NCBI RefSeq assembly: GCF_003024195.1
Contig: NZ_KZ679042.1
Coordinates: forward strand, 124,001-188,000
DNA: 64,000 bases
Reading direction: 5' to 3'
Source: Streptomyces dioscori
GTDB lineage: Bacteria; Actinomycetota; Actinomycetes; Streptomycetales; Streptomycetaceae
Shown: one piece after another, positions 50,824 through 59,638 of the stretch
Numbering within the stretch: position 1 is the stretch's first letter
How the letters are laid out: each line of letters starts with the position of its first letter
The notes under the pieces: model-generated
Seen by the model: the letters and a program-made list of their open reading frames with translations, nothing else
The model's database searches: none
Told to the model about the DNA's origin: nothing
Made by a program: the position numbers and the translations under genes

Positions 50824-51708
50824 ATGGTCCGCCGAACCGGTCTCATCCGCACACTCGTCCTGTTGCCGGCCCTCTTCCTCTGGACGCCGGCGGCCGTCGC
50901 CGCCGCGAGCCCTCCCGCCTCCGCCGAGCGGGAGACCGCCGCATGCGGCCCGCTGGCTCCCGGTGCCTCCGCGGCCGCCGAACGCGCGATCGCCGCCGCG
51001 TGCGCCGAGGTCGCGGCAGGCACCTGGTACACGTGGGGAGGCGGCCACGGCGCCCAACCCGGTGCCACCTACGGCCAGATCGACCCGACCGACCCGGACA
51101 GTGCGCACGACCCCGAGCGGCTCGGCTTCGACTGCTCGGGCCTCGTCCGTCACGCCTACGCCAGGGCCGCCGGCTCGGACATCCTCAACGGCGTCGCCAG
51201 CTCGCAGTACTACACGCACCGCGCCGCCGACCGCTTCACCGCCGCCCAGGGACTCGCCCCGCTGCTTCCGGGCGATCTGCTCGCCTGGGGCACCTCGAAG
51301 GACCTCCACCACATCGCCATCTACCTGGGCGCGGGCAAGATGGTGGAGGCCAAGGAGTCCGGTACGAAGCTCATGGTCAGCGATGTCCGCCTGAACAGCG
51401 ATTACTTCGGCGCGGTCCGCGTCGAAACCGGGACGGTCACCGGTCATGTCCACCAGACCTGGGGAACCGGCGTCTGGACCAAGGCCGAACCCGCCATCGC
51501 GGCAGCCAGGGTGTACGCCTTCCCCCACTCCACCACGATCCGTGTCCAGTGCCAGAAGCACGCCGAACGGGTCACCGCCGAGGGCTACACCAACGACGCG
51601 TGGTCCTATCTGCCGGACTACAAGGCCTGGGTGACCAACATCTACATCAAGGGGCCGGCGTGGCTCGACGGGGTGCCGGCGTGTCCCACACCGACGCCCG
51701 GGGCGTGA
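50824..51708 (+). CDS. Secreted NlpC/P60-family cell-wall hydrolase
   Basis: About 294 residues. A signal peptide (TGLIRTLVLLPALFLWTPAAVAAAS) is followed by an NlpC/P60 domain with nucleophile Cys104 in LGFDCSGLVRHAY and catalytic His in DLHHIAIYLGAGKMVEA. A C-terminal module of about 80 residues (RVYAFPHSTTIRVQCQKHAERVTAEGYTNDAWSYL) resembles an SH3-like domain. The family cuts peptidoglycan stem peptides. The ATG at 50824 has GGGGG eight to twelve bases upstream. It stands alone, 162 bp after the STAND gene, and is convergent with the EF-hand gene. Confidence 0.88.
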   Translation: MVRRTGLIRTLVLLPALFLWTPAAVAAASPPASAERETAACGPLAPGASAAAERAIAAACAEVAAGTWYTWGGGHGAQPGATYGQIDPTDPDSAHDPERLGFDCSGLVRHAYARAAGSDILNGVASSQYYTHRAADRFTAAQGLAPLLPGDLLAWGTSKDLHHIAIYLGAGKMVEAKESGTKLMVSDVRLNSDYFGAVRVETGTVTGHVHQTWGTGVWTKAEPAIAAARVYAFPHSTTIRVQCQKHAERVTAEGYTNDAWSYLPDYKAWVTNIYIKGPAWLDGVPACPTPTPGA

Positions 51709-51918
51709 GCCACTGCGCCTCGTGGACCGTGGCGACGGCGACCGGTGGTGACAAGAGTCAGCCGGACCTCGTCGCCCTGAGGAACCCCTCGGTCTCGTGC
51801 GGTTCGCCGGAGCGCGCGCGTCGGCGGGTACGCCGTGCCGCCTGGGGTACCGGCACTCGCCCGCGGGCCGGTAGTACATTGAGCCGGAACGGGCGTTGCA
51901 GCCCACCCGGCAAGGGCG

Positions 51919-52458
51919 TCAGGCGGCCAGGCGGCCGCAGAGCAGGTTGCCCGGTTCTGCGGGATCGTCGCTGATCCAGAACTGGCGCCACAGCAGCGCG
52001 AACTCCTCGCGGCTGAGGTAGCCGTCACCGTTCAGGTCGAGCAGTTCGAAGACGCCCGTCATGTTCACGGACCGTCCGTTCCAGGTCTCGACGAGGTGGC
52101 GGTGCTCCTCCGGTGAGATACGGCCGTCACCGTCGGCGTCCACCGCGTCGAAGACGGTCTCGGCGGTCGCGGTGACATCGGCGACCATCGCGGGCAACCT
52201 GTCGACGAGCAACAGCAGTTCGCCCAGGTCGACCGCCCCGTCGCCGTCGGTGTCCCCGACTTCCAGCAGCGCCGCCCACCAGCCCATCAGCAGCGCCTCG
52301 ACCCGCGCGCGCAGTTCCGTCCCGGCGCCCACACCCGGCAGCTCGCTCCAGCGTGCGACGAGCGCCCTGAAGTCCTCCTCGCGCAGGCGGCCGTCGCCGT
52401 CCGCGTCGAATGCGGCGAACATCTCCGTGAGCTTGCGCTCCTGAAACGCACTGGCCAT
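51919..52458 (-). CDS. Four-EF-hand calcium-binding protein (calerythrin-like)
   Basis: 179 residues with four canonical EF-hand loops: DADGDGRLREED, DTDGDGAVDLGE, DADGDGRISPEE and DLNGDGYLSREE. All carry Asp at position 1 and Glu/Asp at position 12, so all four should bind calcium. There is no signal peptide. It resembles calerythrin-type calcium buffers or sensors in actinomycetes. The ATG at 52458 has GGGGAGG upstream. It is monocistronic; 210 bp of gap before the NlpC gene hold no clear signal. Confidence 0.92.
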   Translation of the reverse strand: MASAFQERKLTEMFAAFDADGDGRLREEDFRALVARWSELPGVGAGTELRARVEALLMGWWAALLEVGDTDGDGAVDLGELLLLVDRLPAMVADVTATAETVFDAVDADGDGRISPEEHRHLVETWNGRSVNMTGVFELLDLNGDGYLSREEFALLWRQFWISDDPAEPGNLLCGRLAA

Positions 52459-52741
52459 GAGCAGCCTCCCCAGCCACGAACCCGAAACCGAACCAGAAAG
52501 CCGAACCTCGCAACGCCCGATCCCCGAAGCAGCGTTGAAAGTCCTACAAAACAGGCGACAGCGGTAACTGTAGGGCGGAACGTGTCACCAGCCCCACGGG
52601 CACATGCGCCCGAACGCTCACCCGTTCGCCGCCCGTCGGCCTGGCCCGTTCCCTCCGGCGTCTTCGACTGAGTACTCCGGCCCGAGTCGACTGAGTAGGT
52701 CGTCCGATGCCCTGCCGAGCGGCGGCTGCTGAACTGTCGTC

Positions 52742-53095
52742 ATGACCAAGGACATGCCGCCCGCCCGCCCCCTGCGCTCCGCCACCCGCACCGCTGCCAC
52801 CACCGGTTCGGCGCTCGCGGTCGTGATCCTCCCCCTGGTGGTCGGAGCCCTCGCCTCACGGGCGATCGGAGGTGACCCGATGGCTTCGGTCAACGCCATG
52901 ATGACGGGCGGGGGAGAACGCGCCCGGCTCTCCCGCAGCCAGCTCCGCACCTACCGCGGCCGGGCGCTCTCGACAGCGCGGAACGCATGGGACAGGTCGC
53001 CTCGGTTGACCGTTCGCAAGCCGCTCCGGCCGCGGCGGCCCCTCCGACCGCTCCGACGCACTCTCGCCGAGACGGGCGGACCGGTCAGCGAGTGA
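52742..53095 (+). CDS. Possible small membrane protein, doubtful
   Basis: A 117-residue open frame with one hydrophobic stretch (SALAVVILPLVVGALASRAIGG) and a very basic C-terminal half (VRKPLRPRRPLRPLRRT). No clear ribosome site precedes the ATG, and its stop overlaps the 3' end of the acyltransferase gene by 11 bp. It could be a real hypothetical membrane protein or a chance frame in high-GC DNA. The 283 bp upstream, before the EF-hand start, show nothing clear. Confidence 0.4.
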   Translation: MTKDMPPARPLRSATRTAATTGSALAVVILPLVVGALASRAIGGDPMASVNAMMTGGGERARLSRSQLRTYRGRALSTARNAWDRSPRLTVRKPLRPRRPLRPLRRTLAETGGPVSE

Positions 53096-53852
53096 GAGCC
53101 GCCGGTTCGAGCAGGTGTCCGGCAGCGACGCGCCAGACCGACACGACGGCCTGGTGTGTGACCGCGTTCGCCGCCTCGATCCCGGTGGGCAGCTGCAGCG
53201 GCGCACCCACGTGGACGTGGAGGCGCGGGCGGCGGGCCGGTGCCGTCAGGACGCCCGCGATGTGCTTGGCACGGCTGCCGGACGCGACCCGGCGCGCTCC
53301 GGCCTGACCGATCGGAACGACGGGGGCGCCGGAGGCCAGGGACAGTCGCGCGGGGCCGCTGCGGAACGCTTCGGGCGCGGCCTCGGCGGCGTCCGTCCGG
53401 CGCGGAAGCCGCCCCTCGCCGTAGATGAGGACGTGGCGGCCCGCAGCCAGCGCTGCCGCAGCGGCGTCCAGGGAGTCCGCCGCCCGCGAGGTACGGCGGT
53501 GTACGGGAACATGGCCGTCACGGTCCAGGAGGTACCGCAGGACGGGTACGCGCCACAGTCCGGCGGTGGCGAGGACGACCGGTTCGATGTCCATGGAGCG
53601 CAGGGCGGCCAACACGATGGCGGGGTCCGCCGGCGAGGTGTGGTTGGCGACGAGGACGGCCGGCGCCTGGAGGGTGGTGACGTCGGTGGAGGTCGTCAGT
53701 CGCCCGAAGGCGGGGACGACGGCGGCGGCTAGGCGACTGAACACGCAACTCCTGCGTTCGGGCGGCGGATCGACGGTGAAGCGATCGATGGTGAAGCGAT
53801 GGGATTCATCATCGTCCCGGGACCGTCCGAAGCCCTGAGTCGACGTACTCAT
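53085..53852 (-). CDS. Lysophospholipid acyltransferase (PlsC-like)
   Basis: About 255 residues. It has the H-x4-D motif of PlsC/LPLAT acyltransferases in LVANHTSPADPAIV and the second conserved block IYGEGRLPRRTD, a variant of EGTRS. VPVHRR and APVVPIGQAGARRV match the later blocks. Such enzymes acylate lysophosphatidate or related acceptors at the membrane. The ATG at 53852 was chosen; a GTG at 53876 in the same frame is possible and neither has a good ribosome site. It is divergent from the DUF4139 pair. Confidence 0.85.
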   Translation of the reverse strand: MSTSTQGFGRSRDDDESHRFTIDRFTVDPPPERRSCVFSRLAAAVVPAFGRLTTSTDVTTLQAPAVLVANHTSPADPAIVLAALRSMDIEPVVLATAGLWRVPVLRYLLDRDGHVPVHRRTSRAADSLDAAAAALAAGRHVLIYGEGRLPRRTDAAEAAPEAFRSGPARLSLASGAPVVPIGQAGARRVASGSRAKHIAGVLTAPARRPRLHVHVGAPLQLPTGIEAANAVTHQAVVSVWRVAAGHLLEPAALTR

Positions 53853-54020
53853 CCGGTCCGTCGTTGCCGTACTCACCTGCGCACATGCTCACGCCCCGAC
53901 CTGCTCACCGGCCGTCTCAGGACGCCTGTCCCGTCAGGCGTACGCTGTCAGCCCTACGGACACGGCCGGCCGTACGAAGACAGCCGGGAACAGAGCCAGG
54001 AACACCGCCAGGGGGAGCAC

Positions 54021-56222
54021 TTGAAGGCTGAGGCGACGCAGATCTGGGACTCGGCACTCGACTCGGTCGTGGTCTACGCACAGGGCGCGCTCTGTCGGCG
54101 CGTCGCGCGGGGCGGTGTGCCGCCGGACGGCAGGGTGCGGATCACCGGGCTGCCCCGGGCGTTGGGCCCCGGCTCCCTGGCGGCCCGCGTCGTCGGTGCC
54201 TCCGGGGTGCGGGTGGTCGAGGCGCGGGTCGAGGTCGACTCCGTACCCAACGACGGTCCTGCGCCTGATGAGTTGGAGCGTGAGGTGGAGCGGCTGCACG
54301 AGGAGTGTGCGGCAGTACGGGCGCGCCGGGACCGGCAACTGGGCCTCGTCGAGGAGGTCCGGGGACTCCGTCCGATACCGCCCGCCCCCGACCCCGAGCG
54401 CGACGACCCGCCCCGTCCCACTCCGGTCGACGCGTGGCTGGAACTGTCCGACTTCGTGGACGCGCGGCTGGCCGATCTGCACGCCCGGCTCGACGCGTCG
54501 GAGGAAGCGCTGCTTCATGCCGAGCACGACCTGAGCGTCGCGGTGGACGCCCTCGCCCGTTCCTCCACCGACACTCCCCCGGCGCATGTGTCGACCACGG
54601 TCTCGGCCCTGGTGACCCTCGCCCGCACACCTGACGGACAGGCCGCGGAGCAGGACACCGACGTGGAACCGGAACCGGAAGTGGAAGTGGAGCTGGAGTA
54701 CGAAGTGCCCGGCGCCGTCTGGATCCCCGCCTACCGGCTGGACCACCGGCAGGGCGACGGCAGCGGTCGGCTGGTGCTGCGCGCCTCGGTGGCCCAGCGG
54801 ACCGGCGAGGACTGGAACTCCGTACGCCTCTCGCTGGCCACCGCGGACCTTCGCCGCCGCACCGATCTGCCCAGGCTCCGTTCGATCCGTATCGGCCGTC
54901 GTCAGCCCGCTCCCGCGCCGTCCGGCTGGCGGGAGCCGCCCGCGGGGCTGTCCGACCTGTTCACCGGGTACGACGTCGCGGCGCCCCGCACCGCGGCCCC
55001 GCGCACCTCGGCCCGTGGCACCCGTCCGGCCGCCGCGCGGAAGGCCGCGGTGATGCCGCCCATGGCCGCCGGGGCGGTCGGAGCCGTTCAGGCGTACGAC
55101 ACCGGGCCACACGCCTCCGCCGTTCACGCACCACAGCCACCACAGCCGGCACCGGCACCGCAGGAATACGGTCCTGCGGCACCGCCACCGGTACCGGCAC
55201 AGGCGGCCTACTTTCCCGCGCCGCCCATGCCTCGGGCGGCCTACGGCGCCCCGCCTCCCCCGGCTCCCGGCAGCTCCGGCTCGTCCACCGTGCCGCCGTC
55301 GGCCCCCGGTGGCCCGCCGGCCCTCGCGGCACCCGTAGCACCCGTGGCGCCCAGCGGTGCGATGCCGGCCGCACCACCCGTCGGCCCACCGCACCCCAGT
55401 GGCGCCGAACTCGACTACGCCGCCCTCGTCCTGGCGGGTCCCGAGGAACAGGCCGGTCGCCGAGGCCTGCTCTTCCCGGACTCGTCCTTCGACCCGGTGG
55501 CCACCGAGCGGCGCCGCGACGCCGAGTCCGTGGCATCGCTGCCGCTGCCCGGCCACGCCGTGCGGCCCCGTGAGTCGGCGGGCTCCTTCGACCACCGCTT
55601 CGACGCGCACGCGCGCACCGACATCCCGTCGGACGGCACCTGGCACACGGTGACCATCACCGAGATCCCGGTCGGCCTGCGGACCGAGTACCTCTGCGTG
55701 CCGTCCGTGGAAGAGACCGTCTACACGACACTGGTGCTCTCCAACGCCACCGATCAGGCGCTGCTGGCCGGACCGGTGGAGGTCACCGTCGACGACGACT
55801 TCCTCCTGACCACGGCGCTCCCCACGCTCGCTCCCGGCGGGACGCGCAGGGTGGGGCTCGGGCCGGCGGAGGCGATCCGTGTCACGCGCCGTACGGAACT
55901 GCGCGAGTCGTCCTCGGGGCTGCGCAACACCACCACCGTGCTCGACCACCGCGTCCACGTGGAGCTGGTCAACCGGCTGGCACGGCCCGTCGCAGTCGAG
56001 GTCCGCGAGCGCGTACCGGTCACTTCCGACCCCGACATCCGCATCGACGAACGGGCGGACTGGACCACCCCGGAGGAGGGCGCGGGGCCCGACACCCTCG
56101 CACCCGGCACCCGCGTCCGGCGGGTGGAGCTTCCGGCCCAGGGCTCCGCCACGCTCGACGGCGGCTACGAGATACGCATCCCGGCCGGCAAGGCCCTGGT
56201 CGACGGCAACCGCAGGAGCTGA
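54021..56222 (+). CDS. DUF4139 protein with proline-rich insert (MuiA-like), paralogue 1
   Basis: About 733 residues. The N-terminal DUF4140-type strand (SALDSVVVYAQGALCRRVARG) is followed by a coiled coil (PDELEREVERLHEECAAVRARRDRQLGLVEEV). The DUF4139 region follows, with the hallmark YRLDHRQ...VAQRTGEDWNSVRLSLATA and the C-terminal half VTITEIPVGLRTEYLCVPSVEETVY...LLAGPVEVTVDDDF...VRERVPVTSDPDIRI. A Pro/Ala-rich low-complexity insert (about 345-480) separates the halves. The family (mucoidy inhibitor A-like) has no proven reaction. The TTG at 54021 was chosen for GGGGGAG just upstream and because it starts at the first strand. It is followed by its paralogue after 8 bp. Confidence 0.85.
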   Translation: MKAEATQIWDSALDSVVVYAQGALCRRVARGGVPPDGRVRITGLPRALGPGSLAARVVGASGVRVVEARVEVDSVPNDGPAPDELEREVERLHEECAAVRARRDRQLGLVEEVRGLRPIPPAPDPERDDPPRPTPVDAWLELSDFVDARLADLHARLDASEEALLHAEHDLSVAVDALARSSTDTPPAHVSTTVSALVTLARTPDGQAAEQDTDVEPEPEVEVELEYEVPGAVWIPAYRLDHRQGDGSGRLVLRASVAQRTGEDWNSVRLSLATADLRRRTDLPRLRSIRIGRRQPAPAPSGWREPPAGLSDLFTGYDVAAPRTAAPRTSARGTRPAAARKAAVMPPMAAGAVGAVQAYDTGPHASAVHAPQPPQPAPAPQEYGPAAPPPVPAQAAYFPAPPMPRAAYGAPPPPAPGSSGSSTVPPSAPGGPPALAAPVAPVAPSGAMPAAPPVGPPHPSGAELDYAALVLAGPEEQAGRRGLLFPDSSFDPVATERRRDAESVASLPLPGHAVRPRESAGSFDHRFDAHARTDIPSDGTWHTVTITEIPVGLRTEYLCVPSVEETVYTTLVLSNATDQALLAGPVEVTVDDDFLLTTALPTLAPGGTRRVGLGPAEAIRVTRRTELRESSSGLRNTTTVLDHRVHVELVNRLARPVAVEVRERVPVTSDPDIRIDERADWTTPEEGAGPDTLAPGTRVRRVELPAQGSATLDGGYEIRIPAGKALVDGNRRS

Positions 56223-56230
56223 CACACCCC

Positions 56231-57811
56231 ATGTCCACGGATGCGCAGCCGATCGCTCTGCCCGTCACCGCCGTCACCTGCCTGGAGGACCGCTCCCTCG
56301 TCGAACGCGGCGCCGTCCTCGATCTCCGGCCCGGCGTCCAGCGGCTGCGGCTCGGCCCGGTCAGCGCGCTGGCCGTCGACCGCTCGCTCCACGCCGAGCT
56401 GACCACCGGGCACCCCGCCACGGTCCTCGACGCCCGGATCGTACGCACCTGGGAGCCGCGCGGCCCCGGGCCGTCCCCCGCCCACGACTCGGCGCTGCGC
56501 CGACGTGTGCACCTGCTGGAGGAGGAACAACGCGACCTGGGACGGGTACGCGATCGCCTCCTCGTCCGTCTCGATCTGCTGGAGCGGCTGGTCGCCGACC
56601 TGTTGCGGGAGATCGGCCGGAGCGCGGGCTCCGGCGCCGCCGACCGGCCCCGGTGGACCGGCGAACTGGACCGCACGGACACCGAGCGCGACACGTACGG
56701 TGAGCAACTCCGCGCCACGGAAAGCAGGTTGACGGCCGTCGGCGTCGAACTCCGCGAGGCGCGACACGTCCTGCACCTCGCGGAGGACAGACCCACCGAA
56801 CTGGTCGGTCATGTCGAGCTGACCGTGGAGGCCGAGACCGCCGGACCGGTCGGGTTGCGCCTGAGCCATCTCCTGCCGTGTGCGCTGTGGCGACCTGCCT
56901 ACCGGGCCGTACTCGACGGCGGACGTCTGACTCTCGAAACGGACGCGATGGTCTGGCAGCGGACCGGCGAGGACTGGTCGGACGTACGCCTGACGCTGTC
57001 GACGGCACGCTCCGCGCTGGCCACCGAGCCGCCGCGACTCGGTCAGGACAGGCTGACCCTCCGGGACCGCTCGTCGGCCGAACGCCGCACGGTCGACGTC
57101 GAGTTGAGGGAGGAGGAGATCGGGGACCTCGGTCAGGCCCCGGTGCTCGGCCAGTCCTTGGCGCTCGGCCTCCCTGGCGTCGACGACGACGGTGAGACGC
57201 GGGTGTTCCGCGCTGCCACGCCGGTGTCCGTCCCCGGCGACGGCCGCGCCCACCGGGTACCGCTCTCCGCCTTCACGACGGCGGCCGGCACCGAGTACGC
57301 CTGCTCGCCCGAACTCTCCCCACTGGTCACCCAGGTGGTGCGGTTCGACAACCGGTCCGGGCACGCCCTGCTCGCGGGCCCCGTCGACCTGGTCCGGGGC
57401 AGCGGCTTCATCGGCCGCGGAACGCTGGAGTTCGCGGCTCCGGGGGCACCCGTCGAGCTGGCCTTCGGCAGCTCGGACGACTTCCGGGTGGTCCGGCACA
57501 CCGAGGAGTCCCGTACCTCCGCCGGACTGTCCCAGCGCACGGTGGTCACCCGCACGGCGCGCCTGCACCTGTCCCACTTCGCCGGCCCGGGAGATCACGA
57601 CGAGCGCGCCGTCGTCCTCCGGGAGCGCGTCCCCGTCTCCGAGGTCTCGGGAGTCGAGATCCGCGTACGTACGGACGACTGCTCCCCCGCGCCCGACGTC
57701 CTCGACGCCGAGGGCATCGCCCGCTGGAACGTCACGGTCCCTCCCGGCGGCCGCCGCACGGTGACTCTGGTGTACGAGATCTCGGCGAGCAGCAAGGTGA
57801 CGGGCATCTGA
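56231..57811 (+). CDS. DUF4139 protein, paralogue 2
   Basis: 526 residues with the same architecture as its neighbour but no proline-rich insert: TAVTCLEDRSLVERGAVLDL, a coiled coil (RRRVHLLEEEQRDLGRVRDRLLVRLDLLERLV), MVWQRTGEDWSDVRLTLSTA, and TPVSVPGDGRAHRVPLSAFTTAAGTEYACSPE. The C-terminal block is VVLRERVPVSEVSGVEIRV...GGRRTVTLVYEI. The pair looks like an old tandem duplication that may form a hetero-complex. It is 8 bp after the first gene, so they are co-translated. Function unknown. Confidence 0.85.
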   Translation: MSTDAQPIALPVTAVTCLEDRSLVERGAVLDLRPGVQRLRLGPVSALAVDRSLHAELTTGHPATVLDARIVRTWEPRGPGPSPAHDSALRRRVHLLEEEQRDLGRVRDRLLVRLDLLERLVADLLREIGRSAGSGAADRPRWTGELDRTDTERDTYGEQLRATESRLTAVGVELREARHVLHLAEDRPTELVGHVELTVEAETAGPVGLRLSHLLPCALWRPAYRAVLDGGRLTLETDAMVWQRTGEDWSDVRLTLSTARSALATEPPRLGQDRLTLRDRSSAERRTVDVELREEEIGDLGQAPVLGQSLALGLPGVDDDGETRVFRAATPVSVPGDGRAHRVPLSAFTTAAGTEYACSPELSPLVTQVVRFDNRSGHALLAGPVDLVRGSGFIGRGTLEFAAPGAPVELAFGSSDDFRVVRHTEESRTSAGLSQRTVVTRTARLHLSHFAGPGDHDERAVVLRERVPVSEVSGVEIRVRTDDCSPAPDVLDAEGIARWNVTVPPGGRRTVTLVYEISASSKVTGI

Positions 57812-57849
57812 CCGGGCTGCCGACCGGGCCTCTCGCACAGGCCGGGCCC

Positions 57850-57900
57850 CGGGAGCGAGTGGCCCTCGGGAGCAGGTGGCCCCCCGGGGGCGAGTGGGAC
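57850..57900. repeat. Three imperfect 16-18 bp tandem repeats
   Basis: Units at 57850, 57867 and 57885 share CGGG(A/G)GC(G/A)(A/G)GTGG. They lie in the 133-bp gap between the convergent DUF4139 and SDR genes. Confidence 0.7.
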
Positions 57901-57944
57901 GCCGTTCTCCCGCTCCCGAGCGGCCCTCCCGTGCCGATCGGCGC

Positions 57945-58817
57945 TCAGGCCGCCGCCCGGTCGGGCGGGAAGGGGACGGGGTAGGGCTCGGCGAAGTCCG
58001 CGGAGCGGCTGACCTCGCGCCACTTCTGATCCTCCTCAAGAAGCCGCCTGTCGAGGCTGATGGACCCTTCGGCCGCGTTCACGCCGAGCGGCAGGTGGTC
58101 CGGGATGTCGTGGCGCTTGGCCACCCGGACGAGGATCTCGGCGGCGCGGACCGGGTCGCCCGCCGGCCCCTCGGCTGTCTGGCGGACGCGTGTGTTCATG
58201 GCTCCGACCGTCTGCGCGTACGCCTCCGGGACAGCGTGGACGGCCATCGAGGAGCCCGCCCAGTCGGTGCGGAAGCCACTCGGCTCGACGACGAGCACCT
58301 TGATCCCGAGCGGGGCCGTCTCGGTGCGCAGCACGCGGCTGAAGCCGTCGATCGCGAACTTCGCCGCCTGGTAGGAGGCGATTCCTGGACTGCCTCCCAC
58401 CCGGCCGCCCATGGAGGAGATCTGGACGACCAGGCCCGCCTTCTGCTCGCGCAGGATCGGCAGGGCGGCCTTGGTGACGTTGTACACGCCCCAGAAGTTC
58501 GTCTCGAACTGGGTACGGAAGTCGGCGTCCTCCGTGGTCTCGATGGGCGACACGTTGGCGTACCCGGCGTTGTTCACCAGGACGTCGATGCGGCCGAAGT
58601 GCTGTATCGCCTCGCCGAGCGCCGAGCGCGCGGCTTCGGGGTCGGTCACGTCCAGCCGGATCGGCCGTACCCGGTCGCCGAAGTCCGCGACCAGGTCGGC
58701 GAGTTGCTCGGGGTCGCGGGCGGTCGCGGCGACGAGGTCGCCGGCTTCGAGGGCCGCACGGACGAGGGCGCGGCCGAGGCCGCGTGAGGAGCCGGTGATG
58801 AACCAGGTCTGTTGCAT
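57945..58817 (-). CDS. Classical short-chain dehydrogenase/reductase
   Basis: 290 residues with TGSSRGLGRALV (T-G-x3-G-x-G cofactor motif), NNAGYANV, a Ser in VVQISSMGGRVGGSPG and the catalytic YQAAK. RLDVTDPEAA follows strand four. This is a typical SDR oxidoreductase. The ATG at 58817 lies beside a large inverted repeat shared with the divergent TetR gene, so the TetR protein probably represses it. Substrate unknown. Confidence 0.92.
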   Translation of the reverse strand: MQQTWFITGSSRGLGRALVRAALEAGDLVAATARDPEQLADLVADFGDRVRPIRLDVTDPEAARSALGEAIQHFGRIDVLVNNAGYANVSPIETTEDADFRTQFETNFWGVYNVTKAALPILREQKAGLVVQISSMGGRVGGSPGIASYQAAKFAIDGFSRVLRTETAPLGIKVLVVEPSGFRTDWAGSSMAVHAVPEAYAQTVGAMNTRVRQTAEGPAGDPVRAAEILVRVAKRHDIPDHLPLGVNAAEGSISLDRRLLEEDQKWREVSRSADFAEPYPVPFPPDRAAA

Positions 58818-58823
58818 GCACTT

Positions 58824-58865
58824 AGCGAAACACTGTTGCGCTAATAACGCAACCGCGTTCCGCTA
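58824..58865. promoter_or_regulatory. Long nested inverted repeat, TetR operator
   Basis: Inner arms GTTGCG and CGCAAC around CTAATAA. Outer arms AGCGAAACAC and GCGTTCCGCT match 8 of 10 after reversal. It fills the 58-bp gap between the SDR and TetR starts. Confidence 0.8.
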
Positions 58866-58875
58866 GGATCGTGTG

Positions 58876-59559
58876 ATGACCCCCTCGGAGTTCCAGCGCG
58901 CACGCTCCCCCGAAGCCAAGCGGCTGCGCGAGGCCGCCATCCTCGACGCGGCCCGGGCCCTGGGGGCCGAGCACGGCATCCGGCAGGTCACCCTCACGGA
59001 CATCGCCGCCAGGACCGGGATGCACAAGTCGGCGCTGCTCCGGTACTTCGAGACGCGCGAGGAGATCTTCCTGCGGCTCACCGCGGCGGGCTGGCAGGAA
59101 TGGGCCCCGGCCCTGTCCGCGAGGCTCCGGGAGATCGAGGAACCCGGTCCGGCAACCGTGGCGCGGGCGTTCGCGGCGACACTGGCGGAGCGCGGGATGT
59201 TCTGCGACCTGCTCGCCCAGGCACCGCTCAACCTGGAACGCAACGTCTCGGTCGACGCGGTGCGCGAATTCAAGCTCGCCACGCTCGCCGCCCGCGAGGA
59301 CATTTTCACCGCCCTGGACGAGCAGTTGCCCCTGCTGGACCGCGCCGGCGCCCTCGACGTGATCGCCACCGCCGTCGCACTCGCCGGCGCGTTCTGGCAG
59401 ATCGCGACACCGGGCCCGGAGATCGCCGAGCTGTACCGCAGCGATCCCCGCCTGGCCCACGCCGTCCTTGAGGTCGAACCCCGCCTCACCCGCATCCTCA
59501 CCGCGACCATCAGCGGCATGACGGCGGCACCCGCCGCACAGCACCTCCGACCGCACTGA
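58876..59559 (+). CDS. TetR-family transcriptional regulator
   Basis: 227 residues. The helix-turn-helix is at about 20-65 (REAAILDAARALGAEHGIRQVTLTDIAARTGMHKSALLRYFETREEIF); the C-terminal domain is helical (TLAERGMFCDLLAQAPLNLERNVS...). The ATG at 58876 is used; a GTG directly before it is an alternative. It diverges from the SDR gene across the nested inverted repeat, so it is a likely local repressor of itself and the SDR. Confidence 0.9.
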   Translation: MTPSEFQRARSPEAKRLREAAILDAARALGAEHGIRQVTLTDIAARTGMHKSALLRYFETREEIFLRLTAAGWQEWAPALSARLREIEEPGPATVARAFAATLAERGMFCDLLAQAPLNLERNVSVDAVREFKLATLAAREDIFTALDEQLPLLDRAGALDVIATAVALAGAFWQIATPGPEIAELYRSDPRLAHAVLEVEPRLTRILTATISGMTAAPAAQHLRPH

Positions 59560-59597
59560 GCCTCCGACGCTGACGGCACCCCGAGCCGATCGTTATG

Positions 59598-59623
59598 ATG
59601 TTCTGAATCGCTCAAACGAACAT
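59598..59623. promoter_or_regulatory. Candidate operator upstream of the DeoR/LacI-hybrid regulator
   Basis: Outer arms ATGTTC (59598-59603) and GAACAT (59618-59623). It contains CGCTCAAACG (59609-59618), the reverse complement of a 10-mer that recurs at 60777-60786 before the transporter genes. Confidence 0.65.
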
Positions 59624-59638
59624 TCGGGGTGGAGCACA

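Noticed and set aside
49438..51906. Open frame of about 820 codons on the minus strand over the WD40 and NlpC genes
   Set aside because: It crosses two well-supported plus-strand genes and the gap between them, and is composed of repeats that mirror the WD40 units.
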